From positions 1-39,237 of the forward strand of contig JALRKL010000035.1 of the NCBI GenBank assembly GCA_023268875.1: DNA of 39,237 bases. Reading direction: 5' to 3'. The position numbers were made by a program, and so were the translations under genes. The stretch comes from Bacteroidia bacterium. GTDB lineage: Bacteria; Bacteroidota; Bacteroidia; NS11-12g; UBA955. Shown piece by piece: positions 8,801-15,889 of this stretch; the first letter of the stretch is position 1, and each line of letters starts with the position of its first letter. The notes under the pieces were generated by a model that ran no database searches, was not told the origin of the DNA, and saw only the letters and a list, made by a program, of their open reading frames with translations.

Positions 8801-9553
8801 ATGTTACATTTACTCACAAACGGAGGAGGACACCAAGCGTTATTGGAACTCTTCAAAGCAGGGAACCTTAGTTCTTACACTGCATTCACATTTTTTGTAG
8901 GCACCATGGCTATGATGGCTGCGGCTGCTTTCTTCTTTTTAGAAATGCGCAACGTGCCAGAGCGCTGGAGAACATCCGTATTAGTAAGCGGATTGATTAC
9001 CTTCATTGCTGCGGTTCACTACTATTACATGCGTGATTTCTTCACTGAAACCGGTGAGAGCCCGGTGTTTTTCCGTTATGTAGACTGGTTGTTAACGGTT
9101 CCTTTAATGTGTGTTGAGTTCTACTTGATCACGAAGAAGGCAGGAGCAAAAATGGGTTTATTATGGAAATTAATCTTCGCATCTGTGATCATGTTGGTTA
9201 CAGGTTATTTCGGAGAAGCTGTATACCGTGATAGCTCTGTATTATGGGGTGTATTGTCAGGTTTGGCTTACTTCTACATCGTTTACCTAGTTTGGTTCGG
9301 TGAAGTAGCTGAATTGGCGAAGAACGCAGGTGAAAACGTACAACAAGCGGTTAAAGTATTGGCTTGGTTTGTATTGGTAGGTTGGGCTATTTATCCTTTA
9401 GGATACATCATCGGTACCCCAGGTGGATTATTCGGAGCATTTGGTTCTGCTGAGCCTAATCCAATGATGGATGTTGTTTACAACATCGGTGACGCAGTTA
9501 ACAAAATCGGATTCGGTTTGGTTATCTATGCATTGAGCCAAAAAGAAAAATAA
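8801..9553 (+). CDS. Proteorhodopsin, green-type light-driven proton pump
   Basis: Seven-helix retinal protein of the inner membrane (250 residues) that pumps protons outward in light. The helix C signature RYVDWLLTVPLMCVEFYLI carries the proton-pump triad Asp95 (acceptor), Thr99 and Glu106 (donor), i.e. the DTE type, corresponding to D97/T101/E108 of the SAR86 protein. Met103 is at the tuning position 105; Met or Leu there gives green absorption, Gln gives blue. His73 corresponds to the His75 that pairs with the acceptor, and Lys235 in GDAVNKIGFG is the retinal Schiff-base lysine. The gene is monocistronic, with its own hairpin terminator. No beta-carotene 15,15'-dioxygenase (blh) or carotenoid gene is in the window, so retinal synthesis must be encoded elsewhere. 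An identical 20-bp sequence sits on both sides of the gene. Confidence 0.97.
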   Translation: MLHLLTNGGGHQALLELFKAGNLSSYTAFTFFVGTMAMMAAAAFFFLEMRNVPERWRTSVLVSGLITFIAAVHYYYMRDFFTETGESPVFFRYVDWLLTVPLMCVEFYLITKKAGAKMGLLWKLIFASVIMLVTGYFGEAVYRDSSVLWGVLSGLAYFYIVYLVWFGEVAELAKNAGENVQQAVKVLAWFVLVGWAIYPLGYIIGTPGGLFGAFGSAEPNPMMDVVYNIGDAVNKIGFGLVIYALSQKEK

Positions 9554-9588
9554 AAAGTAATCACGATTTTTAGAATCGTATACAACGT

Positions 9589-9617
9589 AAAAAGGCGCCC
9601 CGACAGGCGCCTTTTTT
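9589..9617. terminator. Rho-independent terminator after proteorhodopsin (bidirectional)
   Basis: An 11-bp stem (AAAAAGGCGCC, 9589-9599, with 9606-9616) closes a CCGACA loop and ends in a T6 run; the opposite strand also ends in a T-run, so it can serve the convergent ribonuclease G gene. Confidence 0.88.
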
Positions 9618-9625
9618 GCTGATTT

Positions 9626-9645
9626 CAAAAACCAAAACACTAAAG
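9626..9645 (+). repeat. 20-bp direct repeat, right copy
   Basis: Exact copy of the proteorhodopsin leader sequence at 8780-8799, 846 bp away in the same orientation. Here it is not followed by an open reading frame; it lies between the terminator and the 3' end of the ribonuclease G gene. Confidence 0.9.
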
Positions 9646-9666
9646 GTATCAGCGAACCTTTTATCT

Positions 9667-11214
9667 TTATGATACCGGCTGCTTATCGCCGTTCACTACC
9701 GTATATGTGGTTAGCGCGCTGTGTTCGTCTTTTTCTAAGCGTAACCATCGGCGGTGTTGAAACCACCATTTTAAACGTAAAGAAGGAAATCCTCCAGAAA
9801 AATAATGCGTAATCAAAGGATGCGCCTTTAGCGTGATGTCCTTTTGGTTCATTTGTTCCCAGAGATATACAATTTCGTTTTCTATTTTCTCAAGTAATTG
9901 AACGCTGCTATCTGCTTTCCCTGTGCCCATGCAACTTGGACATAATTCGAGATTGGCAATTTCAACAGCAGGGCGGACACGTTCACGGGTAATCTGTACG
10001 AGTCCAAATTTAGTAATAGGAAGTATGGTATGTCTTGCGCGATCGGTTGACATGGCCTCCTTCAATTTTTGATGCAGCGCCGTTTTGTTTTTAGGATCTT
10101 TGAGATCAATAAAATCGACCACAATGATGCCACCCATATCGCGTAAACGAATTTGTCTGGCAATTTCGTGAACCGCTTCGATATTAATTTGGAAAACGTT
10201 TTCTTCTCGATTTTGTGGATCGAAGGAGGTACTTCCGCTGTTAACATCAATAACGTGTAGCGCTTCTGTATGTTCGATTACCAAATAAGCGCCTCCACTG
10301 AAGGGAACGTTTTTACCAAAAGAACTTTTTATTTGCTTGGTAATACCGAATTGATCGAAGATTGGAACTTTGCCCTGATACAGTCGCAACACTTTTTGAG
10401 TGTCTAAGTTGTATCGGTTTAAGGTAGACTCTAATAATTGATGTACTTCGGTGTCGTCGGTAGAAATTTGGGTAAATGAAGCATTAACGATATCCCTAAG
10501 TAAAGTCTCTAGGCGGTTTTCGTTATTGGTGATGCGCTCACCTAATTGGGCTCGCTTTAAACCGATAACCAGCTCGTCCCACTTTTTCATTAATTCGCGT
10601 AGGTCTTTATCCAATTCTTCTAAGGCTACCCCCTCAGCGATCGTACGGATAATAACGCCAAAATTTTTCGGTCGTAAACTGCTGGCTAAATCTTTTAAAC
10701 GATTTTTTTCTTTAACATTCCCAATTTTTCGGGAAACAGAAATATTATTGGTAAAGGGAACTAATATGAAATACCTACCTGGAATAGATAGGTCGCATGT
10801 GATTTTAGGACCTTTATTGGCTATAGGTTCTTTAATTACTTGAACCAACAAGGTTTCGCCGCTGCGAATGGTCTGAGAAATTTTACCTGCTTTATTGGTA
10901 CGCTCTTCAAATTCAAACTCATCCAAATCTGTCGCTGTACGCGGATTTTGACGAACGGTTTTAACGAATTTTTGGATAGATTTTATGTTCGGGCCTAAAT
11001 CGAAATAGGTTAAAAAACCATCTTTTTCAGATTTTAGGTCTACGAATGCCGCATTTAAAGACGGCGAAATCTTGCGTACTTTACCTAAGTAAAAATCACC
11101 AACCTGAAAAGGAGCATCATATTGTTCCTTATGAAGTTCGGTTAATTTTTTTTCAGCTAGTAGTGCAATCTCAATCCCAGACGAACTTCTTTTTATGACT
11201 AACTCGTTCGACAA
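9667..11214 (-). CDS. rng: Ribonuclease E/G family protein (ribonuclease G)
   Basis: Endoribonuclease for rRNA maturation and mRNA turnover in the cytoplasm. The 515-residue length is that of RNase G, without the long C-terminal scaffold of RNase E. Order: S1 RNA-binding domain (about 35-125, starting GDFYLGKVRKISPSLNAAFVDL), RNase H-like/5'-sensor part, and DNase I-like catalytic part with the metal-binding aspartates in HVIDVNSGS and IVVDFIDLK, then the zinc-link CPSCMGTG (CxxC). It is the last gene of the leftward HU > TPR > small basic protein unit, starting 22 bases after the small gene's stop, and converges on proteorhodopsin. Confidence 0.93.
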   Translation of the reverse strand: MSNELVIKRSSSGIEIALLAEKKLTELHKEQYDAPFQVGDFYLGKVRKISPSLNAAFVDLKSEKDGFLTYFDLGPNIKSIQKFVKTVRQNPRTATDLDEFEFEERTNKAGKISQTIRSGETLLVQVIKEPIANKGPKITCDLSIPGRYFILVPFTNNISVSRKIGNVKEKNRLKDLASSLRPKNFGVIIRTIAEGVALEELDKDLRELMKKWDELVIGLKRAQLGERITNNENRLETLLRDIVNASFTQISTDDTEVHQLLESTLNRYNLDTQKVLRLYQGKVPIFDQFGITKQIKSSFGKNVPFSGGAYLVIEHTEALHVIDVNSGSTSFDPQNREENVFQINIEAVHEIARQIRLRDMGGIIVVDFIDLKDPKNKTALHQKLKEAMSTDRARHTILPITKFGLVQITRERVRPAVEIANLELCPSCMGTGKADSSVQLLEKIENEIVYLWEQMNQKDITLKAHPLITHYFSGGFPSLRLKWWFQHRRWLRLEKDEHSALTTYTVVNGDKQPVS

Positions 11215-11236
11215 AATATAGGGATAAACGATTTAA

Positions 11237-11326
11237 TTACTTCTTCTTGTGACGATTCTTACGCAAACGTTTCTTACGCTTGTGCGTCGCAATTTTATGT
11301 CTTTTTCTTTTCTTACCGCTTGGCAT
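11237..11326 (-). CDS. 29-residue very basic protein, candidate ribosome-associated peptide
   Basis: A short gene from ATG at 11326 to TAA at 11237. The product begins MPSGKKRKRHK and ends NRHKKK; 17 of 29 residues are Lys or Arg and three more are His, with no acidic residue. It lies snugly in the operon: 9 bases after the TPR-protein stop and 22 bases before the ribonuclease G start, in the same direction. Very small, highly basic proteins of this kind are typical of minor ribosomal proteins (THX class), and I recall near-identical short proteins as conserved hypothetical entries in Bacteroidota, but cannot check this here. A structural role in rRNA binding is therefore inferred from composition and from its place next to an rRNA-processing RNase. 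At this length automatic gene calling would often miss it. Confidence 0.75.
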   Translation of the reverse strand: MPSGKKRKRHKIATHKRKKRLRKNRHKKK

Positions 11327-11335
11327 AACTCTAAT

Positions 11336-12175
11336 TTATTTATTTATTTCTTGTTGTTTTCGCTGCAATTTCACCGCTAGATTCAAATAAACCTTAGCGT
11401 TTACAGAGTCGCCCGATTGGCCAAATAAGTCGCTTAATTCAAACAACCAATAAGGATTTTCGGGCTGCAAAGATACTAATTTTTCGCATTTTTTCACCGC
11501 TTTTGCTATTTGATTTGACTTTTTTAACAAATTCAAATGGATGAAGTTCAATTCCAAATCGTTGCTATCAATCTTTTGAGATTCTTTTAGCGTTCCTACG
11601 AAAGCCATAGGTTGATTTAGATATTCGCTTTGATATACAATTAATGCGTTGCGGAGTGGCATTTGATTCGGATCTTCTGCAAGTCCGGAATCAATCCATC
11701 GTTTGCCTTGCTGAAATAAAAAGCGTCGTTGCGTTTCATTTTCTATTTGAGAGGCGGCCAGAAAGACAAACTCACGAGCGACCTCGGATAATTTACCTTC
11801 TTTCTTGAATTCCATTAAGTCGGAATGCAAAAGGGCTACAAGAGGAGCGTTTTGTGTTTCTTCAGCCCATTTTAAAGCTATGTGTAAACTGTCGATTGGG
11901 GCCGATGCCGGATCTTGAAGTATTACCCGTGCAATGTGCGGTGGGGGCTTGGTTCCACTAAAAAGGGAACTTAAAAATTGAATACGATCTACCGGTGTAA
12001 TTGTCAAAACACCCTCGGGATTGGCGGCTGCATCGGCAGATTTCATACCCGAGGATGTGTCTTTAGCCGTTTTAACGGTAGGCGATTGCCATTTAACTCC
12101 TAAATACGTAACGCCAATAAGGGCACATACCACAGTAACTGCAGTAATTTGTTTTCTAGGCGTTGACAATATCAT
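11336..12175 (-). CDS. Membrane-anchored TPR-like protein of unknown function
   Basis: A 279-residue protein with one N-terminal transmembrane segment (about residues 10-27, VTVVCALIGVTYLGVKW), a Ser/Ala-rich linker, and a helical C-terminal part with tetratricopeptide-type repeats (for example LNFIHLNLLKKSNQIAKAVK and the following NPYWLFELSDLFGQSGDSVNAK segment, about 200-270). It probably faces the periplasm as a protein-interaction module. The gene begins 3 bases after the HU stop and ends 9 bases before the small basic protein gene, so it is part of that operon. I recognise no enzymatic domain; the specific function is unknown. Confidence 0.75.
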   Translation of the reverse strand: MILSTPRKQITAVTVVCALIGVTYLGVKWQSPTVKTAKDTSSGMKSADAAANPEGVLTITPVDRIQFLSSLFSGTKPPPHIARVILQDPASAPIDSLHIALKWAEETQNAPLVALLHSDLMEFKKEGKLSEVAREFVFLAASQIENETQRRFLFQQGKRWIDSGLAEDPNQMPLRNALIVYQSEYLNQPMAFVGTLKESQKIDSNDLELNFIHLNLLKKSNQIAKAVKKCEKLVSLQPENPYWLFELSDLFGQSGDSVNAKVYLNLAVKLQRKQQEINK

Positions 12176-12178
12176 TCC

Positions 12179-12481
12179 TTAAGAAATACGCTCGGTCAGT
12201 ACCTCGCTCTCCTTCACTTGCTGTGCAAACTCTTTAGCGGGCTTGAATCGGGCAACGTAATGTGCAGGAACAACCAATGACGTATTGCGTTTAATATTTC
12301 GCGCTACTTTGGTTTTACGCTCCTTCAGTTCAAAGGTACCAAAACCTCGGAGGTAAATATTGTTTCCATTGATCATCGAGTTCTTCACAACTACAAAAAA
12401 GTTGTCGATAGTGTCCGCAATTGCAGCCTTCTCCAGACCGGTGCGCACAGCGATTTCGTTAACAATCTCAGACTTAGTCAT
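12179..12481 (-). CDS. HU-family nucleoid-associated DNA-binding protein
   Basis: HU/IHF-type histone-like protein that bends and compacts DNA as a dimer. The fold is recognised from the N-terminal helices TKSEIVNEIAVRTGLEK, the strand NIYLRGFGTFELKERK and the DNA-binding beta-arm with ARNIKRNTSLVVPAHYVARFKPAK. I chose the ATG at 12481 (100 residues, MTKSEIV...) over the upstream in-frame TTG at 12496, because the family begins at that Met and the TTG lies inside an inverted repeat in the divergent promoter region. It heads the leftward unit HU > TPR > small basic protein > ribonuclease G, and is divergent from mutY with a 50-bp gap. Confidence 0.93.
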   Translation of the reverse strand: MTKSEIVNEIAVRTGLEKAAIADTIDNFFVVVKNSMINGNNIYLRGFGTFELKERKTKVARNIKRNTSLVVPAHYVARFKPAKEFAQQVKESEVLTERIS

Positions 12482-12488
12482 AATTTTG

Positions 12489-12526
12489 TGGTGCAAAAAA
12501 AGTACATAAAGTAGTATTTTGCACCA
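12489..12526. promoter_or_regulatory. 10-bp inverted repeat in the HU/mutY divergent promoter region
   Basis: TGGTGCAAAA (12489-12498) and TTTTGCACCA (12517-12526) form a perfect inverted repeat with an 18-bp spacer. It fills the 50-bp gap between two divergent start codons. On each strand the TTTTGCACCA arm sits 5-8 bases ahead of the start codon and resembles a -7 element plus start site, so the symmetry may reflect back-to-back promoters or an operator. Confidence 0.5.
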
Positions 12527-12531
12527 TACAA

Positions 12532-13563
12532 GTGAAAGTAGTTATCCCAAAGTTATTGACGTGGTATCGTGAAAATCATCGCGAGTTGCCCTGGCGTGAG
12601 ACTTCAAACCCCTATTATATTTGGATTTCAGAGATGATTTTGCAGCAAACCCGAGTGGAACAAGGCTTGCCCTATTACTATCGATTTCTCGATAAATTCC
12701 CCCAAATAACCGATTTGGCAAATGCATCTGAACAAGAAGTGCTAGAAATATGGCAGGGCTTGGGTTACTACGCTCGTGCACGTAACATGCACAAAACAGC
12801 AAAATATGTGGTTGAGTTTTGTTGTGGTGAATTTCCAAAAACGTATGATGGACTTCTGAAACTAAAGGGTATAGGTCCGTATACGGCGGCTGCAATTGCT
12901 TCATTTGCTTTTAAGCAGCATGTTCCGGCTGTAGATGGTAACGTAAAGCGGGTGGCCGCTCGGTTTTTCGGTCTTTCCGAAAATATAGAATCACCGGCTT
13001 TTTTTAAAGCGGTTTTTGCTCTATTAGGTGATTATATCCCTTCAGAATCGCCCGACATATTCAACCAAGCAACCATGGAATTGGGGGCGACAGTTTGCAC
13101 GCCAAGTAGTCCAAAATGTTCAAACTGTCCCTTAGCTGAAATGTGTGTGGCAAGGGCCACTCATCGAACAGATTCTATTCCGGTACGCATTAAAAAAACG
13201 AAAATTACGAGACGTATTTTGAATTTTTGTGTTTTCGAATCTTCGGGAATGTACTTGGTAACACAAAGACCTTCTGAAGGTATTTGGGGCGGACTTTATG
13301 AGTTCGTGAATTTTGATTCTACCAGCGATTCAAATGACAAGTTTCCACAAGAAGAATGTCCCTTTCCTACGGCTAATGCCGAAATCGAATTAATGCATGA
13401 AGCTGCACACAAACTATCGCATCAACATATACGTGCTCGATTTTGGCTAATACGGATGAATACGAAGCCAAGAGAGATTGAAAACTTAGGGAAATGGGTC
13501 GAATTTGACGAATTAAAAAGTTTCCCATTACACAAGTTAATGCGTAATTTCGTTTCCCTTTAA
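12532..13563 (+). CDS. mutY: A/G-specific adenine glycosylase MutY
   Basis: Removes adenine mispaired with 8-oxoguanine. Seen in order: catalytic Glu34 in SEMILQQTRVEQG, the helix-hairpin-helix LKGIGPYTAAAIASFAF (about 111-127), catalytic Asp135 in VDGNVKRV, the [4Fe-4S] cluster loop Cys189-x6-Cys196-x2-Cys199-x5-Cys205, and a C-terminal NUDIX-like 8-oxoG-recognition domain (about 225-343). The start is GTG at 12532; there is no in-frame ATG between it and the divergent HU promoter. It is followed after 37 bp by ssb, and opens the rightward run mutY-ssb-gldE-gldD, an order that is conserved in flavobacteria as far as I know. Confidence 0.95.
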   Translation: MKVVIPKLLTWYRENHRELPWRETSNPYYIWISEMILQQTRVEQGLPYYYRFLDKFPQITDLANASEQEVLEIWQGLGYYARARNMHKTAKYVVEFCCGEFPKTYDGLLKLKGIGPYTAAAIASFAFKQHVPAVDGNVKRVAARFFGLSENIESPAFFKAVFALLGDYIPSESPDIFNQATMELGATVCTPSSPKCSNCPLAEMCVARATHRTDSIPVRIKKTKITRRILNFCVFESSGMYLVTQRPSEGIWGGLYEFVNFDSTSDSNDKFPQEECPFPTANAEIELMHEAAHKLSHQHIRARFWLIRMNTKPREIENLGKWVEFDELKSFPLHKLMRNFVSL

Positions 13564-13600
13564 AAAAATTAAACATACGTAAATAAAGAAACATAACTTT

Positions 13601-13972
13601 ATGATTAACAAGGTAATTCTTATGGGTAGGCTTGGGAAAGATCCCGTAATTCGCAAACTTGAAAGCGGTAGAGTGGTTGCCAATATCTCATTAGCTACTA
13701 ATGAATCCTATCTGAAAGATGGGCAGCGAATGGAAAGTACGGAATGGCACTATCTTGAGATGTGGGATCAACAAGCTTTAGATGCCGAACGTCATTTTAA
13801 AAAAGGAAGTGTGCTGTATATAGAAGGGAAATTACGTACAGAAAAATATATCGATTCTGAAGGAGTTGAAAAGCAATTACGCAAGGTACGCGTTATTTCA
13901 TATCAGTTAGTCGATCGCTATTTTAACCGATCGCAAGCTCCTGAATTTACTTCGGGAGACGAGCTCATATAA
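13601..13972 (+). CDS. ssb: Single-stranded DNA-binding protein
   Basis: OB-fold protein binding ssDNA in replication and repair. MINKVILMGRLGKDPVIRKLESG at the N-terminus and WHYLEMWDQQALDAERHFKKGSVLYIEGKLRTEKY in the middle are the typical SSB strands. At 123 residues it is short, and the usual acidic C-terminal tip (DDDIPF-type) is replaced by EFTSGDELI, which has only a weak acidic end, so recruitment of partner proteins may differ or a second SSB may exist. The stop TAA shares its last base with the ATG of gldE (TAATG), indicating translational coupling. Confidence 0.9.
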   Translation: MINKVILMGRLGKDPVIRKLESGRVVANISLATNESYLKDGQRMESTEWHYLEMWDQQALDAERHFKKGSVLYIEGKLRTEKYIDSEGVEKQLRKVRVISYQLVDRYFNRSQAPEFTSGDELI

Positions 13973-15318
13973 TGGAAGGTTTATTAAATATTGTCCTTAC
14001 AACACCGATTTTAGGAATTTTTAAGCCCGCGTTTGATATTCCATTCGGATTGACCGCCTTTATATTTGTCGGTATGTTATTGTGTCTGGGCATATCTGCG
14101 ATATGCTCCAGTTCCGAAAATGCTTTTTTTTCCCATAGAGAATCGGATTTAGATGAATATTCCGATAATGGTACCCGAGCGCAAAAGCGCATTTTAAAGC
14201 TCATTGCCAATCCTAAAAGGTTGTTGGCTACCATTTTATTGCTGAATAGTTTGGCCAATATTGCCTTCATTATTTCGTCTTTATTCTTTTATGATTTGAT
14301 ACTTAATAATGAAGAATATCCTTGGTTGAAATTATTGATAGATACGTTATTTGTAACCCTGATTATTCTAATTTTTGGAGAGGTAATTCCTAAAGTATAC
14401 GCAACCAAAAACTATCGGAAAACGGCCGAATGGTTATCATTACCCATGCAATCGTTTGTGTGGTTTTTATGGCCATTTACCTCCTTATTAGAGCGGTTGG
14501 GAATGATATTGGAACGCAATACGAAATCCAATTCCCCAAGTGTAACAACCGAAGAAATTAATCAAGCCATTGATTTAGCTACCAATCAAATTAATGGGGA
14601 TACAGAACATGAAAAAGAAATCCTGAAAGGGATTGTGAATATGTCGCATACCGTTGTAAAACAAATAATGGTTTCGCGATTAGATGTACTAGCATTACCG
14701 GTAAATGCAAGCTATAAAGCGGTACTGGAAAACGTTAGGGAGCATGGATATTCACGAATGCCTGTTTATGATGAAACCTTAGATTCGGTAAAAGGGGTGT
14801 TAAATGTGAAATCTTTACTGCCTCATTTAAACGAAAGCGATACATTCGATTGGTCTGGCTTGATTTATCCTCCTTATTTTGTTCCAGAGAATAAAGCAAT
14901 TGACGACTTGCTCAATGAATTCCAGCAAAAACGTTTGCATATGGCTATTGTAGTGGATGAATTTGGAGGAACATCTGGAATTGTAACGCTCGAAGATCTG
15001 CTTGAGGAGGTTTTTGGCGAACTTAGAGATGAATTTGACGATGAATCATCCGAATATGAGACCATCAGCGAAAATGTTTTCGTTTTTGAAGGCAAATGTT
15101 TACTTGTAGATTTTATTCGAGAAATGGATATGGAATCTGACTTTTTTTCAAGTCTAGAATTGGATTCGGATACCCTGGCAGGTTTCATGACCGAACAAAT
15201 GGGTAAGATTCCTAAAAGGGGAGAGAAAATAAATTTACCCCCTTTGCAGTTTATAGTAGAACAGGCCGACCCAAAAAAGGTTCGGAAAATTAAAGTAATC
15301 AAAAATGAAAATGCCTAG
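13972..15318 (+). CDS. gldE: Gliding motility-associated protein GldE (CNNM/CBS transporter-like)
   Basis: Inner-membrane protein related to the CNNM/CorC hemolysin-type family. About residues 1-185 form the DUF21/CNNM transmembrane domain (hydrophobic segments near 27-47, 82-105, 118-137 and 155-175), residues about 215-345 hold two CBS motifs (MVSRLDVLALPVNASYKAVLENVREHGYSRMPVY and VVDEFGGTSGIVTLEDLLEEVFGEL segments), and residues about 360-445 a CorC_HlyC domain. In flavobacteria GldE works with GldD and is linked to gliding and T9SS function; its exact activity is not settled. It overlaps ssb by 1 base and gldD by 14 bases. Confidence 0.92.
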   Translation: MEGLLNIVLTTPILGIFKPAFDIPFGLTAFIFVGMLLCLGISAICSSSENAFFSHRESDLDEYSDNGTRAQKRILKLIANPKRLLATILLLNSLANIAFIISSLFFYDLILNNEEYPWLKLLIDTLFVTLIILIFGEVIPKVYATKNYRKTAEWLSLPMQSFVWFLWPFTSLLERLGMILERNTKSNSPSVTTEEINQAIDLATNQINGDTEHEKEILKGIVNMSHTVVKQIMVSRLDVLALPVNASYKAVLENVREHGYSRMPVYDETLDSVKGVLNVKSLLPHLNESDTFDWSGLIYPPYFVPENKAIDDLLNEFQQKRLHMAIVVDEFGGTSGIVTLEDLLEEVFGELRDEFDDESSEYETISENVFVFEGKCLLVDFIREMDMESDFFSSLELDSDTLAGFMTEQMGKIPKRGEKINLPPLQFIVEQADPKKVRKIKVIKNENA

Positions 15319-15889
15319 GAATTGGGGTCTCTTGTTATTTGGGATAATGTTATTTGCATGCAATAACAACGATAATTTTGTACCCAAACCTCACGCGTAT
15401 CCCAAAATGGAATTGCCTTCGAAACAATATAAATCCGCCAATTTTAACGCGGCACCGTATAATTTTGAAATTCCTTCTTACAGTGTTATCACGGAAGATG
15501 AAAGGAATCAGGGGCGTTTTTGGTATAATGTAAATTTCCCCTCCTTAGATGCTACGTTACATTTGACTTACTACCCCTTTGTGAACTGGGAACAATACGA
15601 TTCAATGGTAGCCGATACAAGGTCCTTAGTAAACAAGCATATACAAAAAGCAGAAGATATAATTGAAGATCCGGTCGAAAATTATAACGCTGATTTACAC
15701 GGTTTGGTATTTCATATTGAAGGGCATACAGCCAGTAATTTGAACTTCTATGCAACCGATAGCGCAAAGCATTTTTTAAGGGGTGCATTATATTTTAATA
15801 AAAAGACACAGCCCGACAGTATTGCACCGGCTTTTAAATTTCTTTGGAAAGATGTGCAACACGCACTAACAACATTTGAATGGAAATAA
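15305..15889 (+). CDS. gldD: Gliding motility lipoprotein GldD
   Basis: A 194-residue lipoprotein with signal peptide ending in LFAC (Cys19). The family is recognised from KPHAYPKMELPSKQYK, the PYNFEIPSYSVI segment, and the RFWYNVNFPSLDATLHLTYYP motif. In Flavobacterium johnsoniae GldD is required for gliding and for T9SS-dependent secretion, presumably at the periplasmic side of the machine. The start overlaps gldE by 14 bases, and its 3' end overlaps the PorE-like gene by 10 bases, so the three should be translated together. Confidence 0.94.
   Translation: MKMPRNWGLLLFGIMLFACNNNDNFVPKPHAYPKMELPSKQYKSANFNAAPYNFEIPSYSVITEDERNQGRFWYNVNFPSLDATLHLTYYPFVNWEQYDSMVADTRSLVNKHIQKAEDIIEDPVENYNADLHGLVFHIEGHTASNLNFYATDSAKHFLRGALYFNKKTQPDSIAPAFKFLWKDVQHALTTFEWK

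Noticed and set aside
12482-12496. TTG at 12496 as start of the HU-family gene.
   Set aside because: It lies in the inverted repeat of the divergent promoter region and would add MHHKI before the family's normal N-terminus at the ATG 12481.
3716-13554. A 15-bp exact match ATGCGTAATTTCGTT upstream of ruvC (3716-3730) and upstream of ssb (13540-13554), suggesting a shared repair regulon site.
   Set aside because: About one 15-base match is expected by chance in a window this long counting both strands, and the second copy lies in the 3' coding end of mutY.
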